The position numbers and the translations under genes were made by a program. From Acorus gramineus (taxonomy: Eukaryota > Streptophyta > Magnoliopsida > Acorales > Acoraceae), in contig CM060857.1 in assembly GCA_030737835.1 (NCBI GenBank), forward strand, positions 7,935,360 through 7,999,359: DNA of 64,000 bases. Direction: 5' to 3'. Below the pieces are notes generated by a model. It did no database searches. It had not been told where the DNA came from and saw nothing but the letters and a program-made list of their open reading frames with translations. Shown here in pieces: positions 36,725 to 44,508 of this stretch; position 1 is the stretch's first letter; every line of letters starts with the position of its first letter.

Positions 36725-36979
36725 AGAAAAACGCCAACCCCAGTGGCGTCTTTAGGGTAAATTCAAATTAACGCTAACACGGTTGGCGTCTTATGAAGAA
36801 AATGTAAAAAAAAAATTACTAAGTGCTAAAAACGCTTAGCGAGTGGATTAAAAAAAAATAAAAAAAATGCTGACGTGGAGGGTTTGACTTTGTCATATGA
36901 CTACTTTGGTAATTTTTGAAAAAGCATGATTATTTCGATAATTAAGTGAATAGTGGTGATTAATTTGAAAAAAATGCCT
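36725..36979. repeat. Right terminal inverted repeat of the MULE
   Basis: It pairs with 24004-24270. Its outer end reads ATTAATTTGAAAAAAATGCCT before the CGATTCTCG duplication. The adjoining sequence from 36540 contains more AAAACGCCA/TGGCGTTTT near-palindromes. Confidence 0.88.
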
Positions 36980-36988
36980 CGATTCTCG

Positions 36989-37332
36989 CCCCTGGGAAAA
37001 AAAAACAACAGTCTTGCTGGGCTTGGTTGTTTAGGCTCCGGCCCACATTGTTTTCACCCAGATGTTCTGGGTTGTTTTGGGCATTGGCCTTCTCAGTTTA
37101 TGCAAGGGGATCTAGTCGACCTTATCAAGGGCCTCTTGTATATAAAAAAAAAAGTACTGCTACACCAAGTTTTATTATCAGTTCAAATTACAGACCTTAT
37201 ATACCTCATTACAGATTTAATTAAACATATACCTCGTTAGATGATATATATACCTAATTGAATTTTTTCTTACACTTGTTAAAAATTTGTTCATTCAATT
37301 TGAAATGGAGCGACATACACTTTTTATCAAAG
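36989..37332. other. Spacer between MULE and gypsy element
   Basis: AT-rich DNA with no gene. The part from about 37230 to 37325 is inverted relative to about 47875-47990 on the other side of the gypsy element. The gypsy therefore seems to have landed in the loop of an older foldback sequence. Confidence 0.55.
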
Positions 37333-37337
37333 CATAT

Positions 37338-39556
37338 TGTTATATATGTGTCACTTTTTGCCTTCTGGTAACCATTGGAGCATTCTGACAGTTTTTGAGT
37401 TTTTTCGTTTTTCGATCGGAACCGCTAAAATTTTGGACTGTTAGCTATCATTCTGAGTTTGAGGACTCCGATTGAAAATCTAACTGCATATTATGTGTCC
37501 TGGTGCCATTCTAAGCCACTCACAAAAATTTCATCGAATTCCGGTAACGTTCCAGAAATTTCACAGTTCCGGGGCGTATCCAGGTTTTGACTGAGCGAGA
37601 AGTCATTGGGAGAGTTGACTCGGTCAAAGTGGGCCCATGACTTGGTCAACCCCTTTTGTTTTTTGTGTGGTTGGGTTGACCCAAGTCAAAGCTCACTTAA
37701 AACTCACTAATCCTCTCTGAACCCTAATTAAACCTAGTTAACCCTAATCTAAGTGTGGGGTTATATTTAAGTGAGCTAAAATATCTCCCCCACTATTCAT
37801 CATCTTCCCCAAATAGATTTCTCTCTCTCCCCCTCTCTCTTTTTCCACCTTTTACCCTAGTTAGAGAGCTTGGATCTCAAAACCCAAAGAAGAGAAAGGT
37901 AAGGGGAGCTCCCGATCTATCCACCGGTGGTCTCGGATTCGAGTTCCGATGTGTTTAGCCCCTTCTCACGCCCTCTTTTCTCCTCTGATTTCAGCCATTT
38001 CAAGGGCTGAGGAAGAGCTCGGTGGTGGTGGCCTTGGAGGAGGTGTTTCGGTGCGCGGAGAGCAACCGAACTTCCCTTCCTTCCCTTCATTCCTTGGGTA
38101 AGCTCTCTTTCCTTCCTTTTCTTGCTTAGATGAATGTTAGGAGGGTGGTTTTGAGTGTGGATGGTGGTCGGTGGCTGTTGGTGGCTGTTGGCGGCGGTTG
38201 GTGGCGGTCGGAGGCCATGGGTGGCCGTCGGGAGGGTGGTTGGCTGTCTTGGGCAGGATGGCAGCACAGGCAGCGCAGCAGGCTGAGCAGGTGGCAGGGG
38301 GTGGACCAGGAGCGTGCGGGCGCTGCGCGCTGGGCGCCGTGCGCGGGTGTGCGCGTGGGGCGCTGCGTAGAGGCGCGGTGCGTGCTGCGCGCAGGGGGCC
38401 GCGTACGGGTGCTGCGCGCAGGGCGCCGTGCTGGGGCGAGCGGTGGTGCGCGCGGGGCGAGGCGCTGGGCGCAGGGCGTGCGGATGTGCGCGCTGGGCGA
38501 GCCGGTGGTGCGCGCGGGGTGCGCGCGGGGCGAGGCGATGGGGCGCTGGGCGTGCGGGTGTGCACGCGAGTCGCTGCACTGGGGCGCAGTGGGCGCGCGG
38601 TGCACCTAGGGGGACTTGGCGGATTTTCCGGGCGTGCGGGCTGGGCGCGCGGGCCGGGGCTCGGTTGTGCGCCCGGGGCGGGTGGCCGTGCGTGCGGCTG
38701 CCCGAGGGTTCGGGAGTGAGTCGGGTGCTTGGACTCGCGTGCGTACAGGCCGTATGTACGCTTGTCCGAGTGTTGGGTATTTTTAGTGTATTTTTGTGTA
38801 TTTTTATGGTATTTGTGTATTTTTACTCACCAAGTTGATTACCCTGTCTTGCACATCTTGACGGACGGTCGCGCGACGACCCGGTTATCGGTGAGTGGGA
38901 CAACCCAACCCAGTTGGGAGGCGCTATATGCACTTGGGCGTATACCGTCCTCCCTTGGGGCACCATAGTTAATATTAACTTGATAATTTGTAATCTATGT
39001 AAGCATGATAATGTGTAGAATGCATGCCACCCTAGACTTTGTATGTTAGGGAATTGTACCCATAGGATATGTGTAAGAGCCGTGCATCCTGTCACCTTGT
39101 TATCATGCTAAGAAAGCCTCGACCTATGCATGCGTACTATTAGTTTGATTTATTAAATTAAATGCAAACTTTTGATATTTTAGCATGCCTTAGGGAATAT
39201 TAAGGGGCCTTGCGAGGTCAACATTGAGACCCAGGCTAGGGTACTCCGTGTTCCTTGTTTGGTTGGCGGGATGCCCTATATCGGGACCTCAGGTTGCCCT
39301 CCCAAGGTTTCTTTTCCCCATTATTATTTTATATGTTCCCCGCATCTTGGTTATGCGCGCTGGAGGAATTTTGAAGAATTCAAGGCATTAGAGTTATTGA
39401 GATGTGTTGTCGGCGGATCCGAGTGGATCATATGCGCATAGATAGGCTGTTCTGTTCCATTCGTTGGATCCGTGTAGAAACTGCCCCGGCGTTAGAAAGG
39501 TTGTCCCGTGCAGGGGCTCCCATCAGTAGGCACCTCCTGATTTGGGACGGACTGTG
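37338..39556 (+). repeat. 5' LTR of the gypsy element, truncated at its 3' end
   Basis: It aligns with the 3' LTR from its TGTTATAT start to TTGGGACGGACTGTG(C). The matching segment of the 3' LTR that is missing here is about 46747-47505. The two LTRs are highly similar over the shared part, with scattered substitutions. Donor GGTAAGC is at 38098. The acceptor that reads CTTGCAG elsewhere reads CTTGCAC here (38853-38854). The second donor GTGAGTGGG is at 38891. Confidence 0.88.
37761..37770 (+). promoter_or_regulatory. Candidate TATA box of the 5' LTR
   Basis: TTATATTTAA lies about 30 bp before CACTATTCATCATCTTC, the conserved likely start region. The same words occur in the 3' LTR at 44931-44940. 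U3 would then be only about 440 bp and the rest of the LTR transcribed leader. Confidence 0.5.
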
Positions 39557-39566
39557 CCTGGTCCTG

Positions 39567-39574
39567 TCAGAGCC
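39567..39574 (+). other. Remnant of the primer-binding site
   Basis: TCAGAGCC is the tail of a TGGTATCAGAGCC initiator-Met tRNA primer site. The first part is gone, replaced by the deletion junction with the LTR at about 39557. Confidence 0.55.
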
Positions 39575-39658
39575 AATTGTATTCTTTTGTAGAGATGAGT
39601 CCTAGGATTTCTATATGAGTATTCTGATCCTAGTGTCTGGTTTTCTTAGGTTGCTGAT

Positions 39659-41079
39659 ATGCCTCCTCGCAGAGGACGGTGCGGACGTGGTCCCTCTCGA
39701 CCTTTGGAGGTTTTCGGACCTACCAGAGGCGAGGATGCTACTGGAGAGTCCTCAGCCGTGAGGCCAGGATCGGCGCAGGAGCCTCCTACCTGGGAGCGCG
39801 CGTTTGCGCGGATAGCAGATTTGGTGGAGACGCAGACCAGGGCACTGGAGGCCCAGACCAGAGTGTTGGCAGATCAGGCACGGGAGATTCAGGAGCTGCG
39901 GGCGTCCCGCAGGTCCCCTTGGTGGCAGATCCACCTGTGGTACCCGATGTACCCCCAGTCCCCGTGGTGGTTCCGGCGGTCAGAGTTCAGGATCCCCAGG
40001 AGAGGGAGGTGGGGCTAGAGGCTGCAGCGCGGGTGCAGCAGAGTGGCCTCGCAGCCTTTCTAAAGCTCCACCCTCCCGAGTTCCAGGGTCAGACGGCGGA
40101 TCCTCTTGCTCCAGAGCGATGGTTGATGGAGGTGGATGCGATCTTCTCAACCATGCTTTGCACCGACCGCCAGCGAGTCTCCCTGGCCACTTTTATGCTG
40201 AAGGGTAGCGCCGCCGACTGGTGGGCTACTAGATCAGTAGACATCCCAGAGGGAGTGGAGCAGCTTTCATGGACGGGTTTCTGGAGGTATTTCTTGGAGG
40301 AGTACTTCCCATTCTCGACGCGCCAGATAGTGATGCAGGAGTTTGAGCAGCTGACGCAGGGCTCTATGTCTGTCGCTGACTACTCCACGCGCTTCACGAG
40401 ACTGTCCAGATTCGCTCCAGCTTTGGTGATGGACGAGGAGACGCGGTGCCGTCGATTCGAGCTTGGTCTCAGCAGTGCCATTCGGGTGCACGTCACCTCC
40501 CAGGCTTTCACGAGGTACTCTGACTTGGTGTCGCGGGCGAAGACAGTCGAGCGAGACCTCGGGATCCTCGTGAGGGTTTCGACCCCTTCGGCAGACCAGA
40601 GGCCACCCAGGAGCCAGGACCAGGGACAGCGCAAGAAGAAGAGGCCCCGCTTTGATCAGTCAGCGGCTGCCTCTCCTCCAGCAGATGTGGTGCCAGTGCG
40701 AGGTCCAGCACCCATCGCAGCAGTGCCAGTCAAGGCGAGGCGACCAGAGACGCGGCGCTGTTATCACTGTCAGCCCATCGGGCATATCTTGTATAATTGC
40801 CCTGATGCTGGCCGACCCCGCGTGATGCCTCCGCAGCAGCAGCAGTTGCAGCAGCAGCCATTTCAGCAGCCGTTCCAGCAGCAGCGCCAGCAGCCTCAGC
40901 GCCAGCCGCAGCAGCAGCCTCAGCGTCAGCAGCAGCAGCCACAGGGTGGCCGAGCTGACCAGAGGAGGCAGCCAGCGCAGCCGGTGAGGCGTGCCCCTGC
41001 TCCTCAGCCGCAGTTTGTTCAGGGCCGAGTGGCAGCGCTTTCAGCAGAGGAGGCTCAGGCATCAGGCAGCGTGGTCTGA
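39659..41079 (+). pseudogene. gypsy gag (retrotransposon capsid protein), frameshifted
   Basis: The start codon at 39659 opens MPPRRGRCGRGPSRPLEVFG with a coiled-coil-like segment (EAQTRVLADQAREIQELRAS). A frameshift between about 39900 and 40018 moves the frame to one that carries the capsid domain (FQGQTADPLAPERWLMEVDA, then LKGSAADWW, then FWRYFLEEYFP). A Gln-rich C-terminus follows a zinc knuckle CYHCQPIGHILYNC (CX2CX4HX4C). An in-frame TGA at 41077-41079 separates it from the protease in the same frame. Role in the family: forms the virus-like particle and packages element RNA. Confidence 0.9.
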
Positions 41080-44000
41080 GGTATTGTTCAGATCTCCCAG
41101 CTCCCTGCTTATGTGTTTGATTCCGGAGCCACACACTCGTTCGTGTCTCCCGCTTTCGCGAGACGGACGGGCGTGGCATCCGCCCCTTTGGATGCTATCT
41201 TGGAGATATCATTGCCCGTGGGAGACCGGATTCTCCTTCGTTCTGTGTACCGAGGGTGTTCGGTGGTGGTTGCGGAGCATGAGTTTCCAGTGGAGTTGGT
41301 GGAGCTCGCTATGACGGACTTTGATGCCATCCTGGGAATGGATTGGCTTGTAGCTAGTCACGCCAGCATCGACTGTTTTGCCAAGTCGGTGTCTTTCCAC
41401 CTTCCGGGTCGGAGGTCCTTCCAGTTCGTGGGCGATCGAGACGTAGCCCCTTTGGGGTTTGTGTCGTCCATGCAGGCGTGGAGACTCCTTCAGGGTGGAT
41501 GCGAGGGCTTTCTAGCATACATTGCTCTGGAGGATGCACCGCTGTGGGCAGATATCAGTCAGACTCCGATCGTGGTAGAGTATCCCAAGGTTTTCCCTGA
41601 TGATCTTCCGGGGTTACCACTGGATCGCGCGATCGAGTTTGAGATCAATCTGGTTCCAGGGACCGAGCCGATTTCGAGAGCTCCGTACCGGATGGCCCCT
41701 GCAGAGTTGAGGGTGCTCAAGGAGCAGTTGGAGGAGTTGCTGGAGAAGGGCTTCGCACGTCCGAGTGTTTCTCCGTGGGGAGCCCCTGTCCTGTTCGTTC
41801 GGAAGAAGGACGGTTCGCTGCGGCTGTGTATTGATTACAGGCAGCTGAACAAGCGGACAGTAAAGAACAAGTACCCATTGCCGCGGATCGACGATCTGTT
41901 TGACCAGCTCCAGGGAGCGCGTGTCTTTTCCAAGATCGATCTCCGCTCGGGCTACTATCAGCTGAAGATCCGAAAGTCAGACATTTCGAAGACGGCCTTT
42001 CGTACCCGATATGGGCACTACGAGTTCAGAGTACTGCCATTCGGGTTGACGAATGCGCCGGCGGCCTTCATGGATCTGATGAACCGGGTGTTTCGGCCCT
42101 TCCTCGACTCCTTTGTGGTAGTATTCATCGATGACATATTGGTGTACTCGAGGAGTCTTGAGGAGCACGCTCACCATCTCCGCACTGTCTTGGAGACTTT
42201 GGCCAGACATCAGTTGTTCACCAAGTTCAGCAAGTGCGAGTTCTGGTTGGAGCGTATGGCCTTTCTGGGCCATGTGATTTCCGGTGAGGGCATATCTGTG
42301 GACCCGGAGAAGACGCTCGCCGTGTCGAATTGGCGTCGACCGTCGAACCCCACAGAGATTCGGAGCTTCCTGGGCTTGGCGGGTTATTACAGGAGGTTTG
42401 TCGAGGGTTTCTCGAAGATAGCCGTTCCTCTTACCCGCCTCACTCGGAAGGATGTCCGGTTCGAGTGGTCCCCGTCTTGCGAGGAGAGCTTCCAGGAGTT
42501 GAAGCGAAGGCTCACCTCAGCGCCAGTTCTTACCCTTCCGTCTGGGAGTGATGGGTTCGCAATTTACACGGATGCATCACAGTTGGGTGTGGGTTGCGTC
42601 CTGATGCAGCACGGTAAGGTTGTGGCTTACGCGTCGCGTCAGTTGAAGCCCCATGAGCAGAATTACCCCACCCACGACCTTGAGTTGGCAGCGATCATCT
42701 TTGCGCTAAAGATGTGGAGGCATTACCTCTATGGAGAGGAGTTCGAGCTCTTTACCGATCATAAGAGCTTGACATATTTGCAGTCCCAGCCGGAGCTCAA
42801 CATGCGTCAGAGACGTTGGGTCGAGTTCCTGACGGACTATGATTGTGACATCGCTTACCATCCGGGTAAGGTGAATGTCGTGGCAGATGCTCTCAGTAGG
42901 CAGCCCTTGGGCATGGCCGCCCATATGGCTGTACATCGTTGGAGGCTTCTGGAGGAGGCCGCTTGCTAGATCAATGTTTGAGAGACTCCTGCGGGTGGCT
43001 TTTTGGCCAGGCTAGTAGTGCAGCCAGTCCTTCTCGACGATATCCGCATGGCTCAGGCTCAGGATCCGCATTTTATAGTCCTCTCTGAAGGCGTCGCCCG
43101 GGGCGAGCGTCAGGACTACCAGATTCACGCGGATGGGATCCTGCGATTCAGAGGCCGAGTGTGCATTCCCGACGATGCAGAGCTGAAGCGGAAGATTCTG
43201 GACGAGGCCCATCGTTCGAGGTACACAGTGCATCCTGGTGGCACGAAGATGTACAGGGGCCTTCATCGCGGCTACTGGTGGCGCGGGATGAAGACGGATA
43301 TTGCCCGTTTCGTTGCCCGATGCCTAGTATGCCAGCAGGTGAAGTCAGAGCATCAGCGCCCTGCGGGGAAGCTGCAGTCCATTGAGATCCCTCAGTGGAA
43401 GTGGGAGCAGATCACCATGGACTTCGTCTCGGGTCTGCCGAGGTCACAGTCGGGTCGCGATGCCATCTGGGTGATCGTCGACCGGCTGACGAAGTCTGCT
43501 CATTTCCTCCCCATCCGACTCACCGATTCTCTGGACACCCTGGCGTAGTTATTTGTCTCCGAGATTGTTCATCTCCATGGCACTCCCGTCAGCATCATTT
43601 CTGATCGAGACACGCATTTCACTTCGAGGTTCTGGCGTAGCCTCCAGCACGCCCTTGGTACGAACCTCCATTTCAGTACAGCGTTTCATCCGCAGACGGA
43701 CGGCCAGTCGGAGAGGACGATCCAAACTCTCGAGGATATGTTGCGAGCCTGTGTTCTCGATTTTGGAGGCAGTTGGGAGAGGCACCTTCCGTTGGTGGAG
43801 TTTGCCTACAACAACAGCTACCACTCGAGTATTCGGATGGTTCCATACGAGGCGCTCTATGGCCGTAGCTACAGGTCCCCCTTGTGTTGGGACGAGGTCG
43901 AAGAGCGCCAGTTGGAGGGACCAGAGATCGTTCACCAGACCTCAGAGATGGTGAAGACGATTCGCGAGCGTATCCGAGTCGCTCAGAGTCGTCAGAAGTG

Positions 44001-44460
44001 CTACGCCGACCGTCGTCGCCGTGAGCTCGCCTTCGAGGTTGGTGACCATGTCTTCTTGAAGGTGTCCCCGATGAAGGGCATCTTTCGTTTCGGTGTGCGG
44101 GGCAAGCTGAGTCCGCGTTTCATTGGGCCGTTCCTCATCCTCGAGCGAGTTGGAGAGGTGGCCTATCGCATAGCTCTGCCCCCACAGTTGGCTCAGGCCC
44201 ATGACGTCTTCCATGTCTCGCAGCTGAGGCGCTATGTCCACGATCCTGCTCACGTCATCCCGTTCGAGCCGCTCGTCTTCGAGCCGGACTTGTCTTTCGT
44301 GGAGCAGCCGATTGAGATCCTGGACCGCCGCGAGAAGAGGCTCCGCACCAAGACTGTCCAGCTGGTCAAGGTGCGATGGCAGCACCGTTCCGGTGCCGAG
44401 GCCACTTGGGAGCTCGAGGACGCCATGCGTGACGCGTATCCGCATCTTTTTCCTTCTTAG
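41080..44460 (+). pseudogene. gypsy pol: protease, reverse transcriptase, RNase H, integrase, chromodomain
   Basis: One frame runs through, with stops. Protease has [12 protein letters not shown] (about 41110). Reverse transcriptase has [20 protein letters not shown] and the catalytic FIDD box (about 42127-42138). RNase H has [13 protein letters not shown] and [11 protein letters not shown]. Integrase has an H2C2 zinc finger ending CLVCQQ, then the catalytic core (MDFVSGLPRSQSGRDAIWVI; SDRDTHFTSRFW) and a GPF-type C-terminus. A chromodomain-like tail ends at 44460. Stops lie at 42967-42969 (TAG), 42979-42981 (TGA) and 43546-43548 (TAG). I see no frameshift in pol, so the element is fairly young. 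Confidence 0.93.
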
Positions 44461-44495
44461 ATGTTCTTGTATTTATTTTGAGGATAAAATTTCTT

Positions 44496-44508
44496 AAGGG
44501 GGGGAGAA
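44496..44508 (+). other. Polypurine tract of the gypsy element
   Basis: AAGGGGGGGAGAA lies immediately before the TGTTATATG start of the 3' LTR, where plus-strand DNA synthesis is primed in this class. Confidence 0.88.

Larger units (their letters stand above)
24004..36979 (+). mobile_element. MULE (Mutator-like) transposon with transposase and plant mobile domain gene
   Basis: The element is flanked by a 9-bp duplication with one mismatch, CAATTCTCG (23995-24003) and CGATTCTCG (36980-36988), the length expected for Mutator-like elements. It has long terminal inverted repeats of about 250 bp starting GCATTTTTTT. Between them are a MuDR-type transposase gene and a plant-mobile-domain gene, both on the plus strand. 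Two solo LTRs (26146-29473 and 31557-34773) were inserted later; without them the element is about 6.4 kb. Both genes carry frameshifts or stops as well, so this copy is non-autonomous now. Confidence 0.9.

Noticed and set aside
37917-38838. Long plus and minus frames in the gypsy 5' LTR, also at 45085-46156 in the 3' LTR
   Set aside because: They are mirror frames of the GC-rich LTR segment and are not preserved between the two LTRs.
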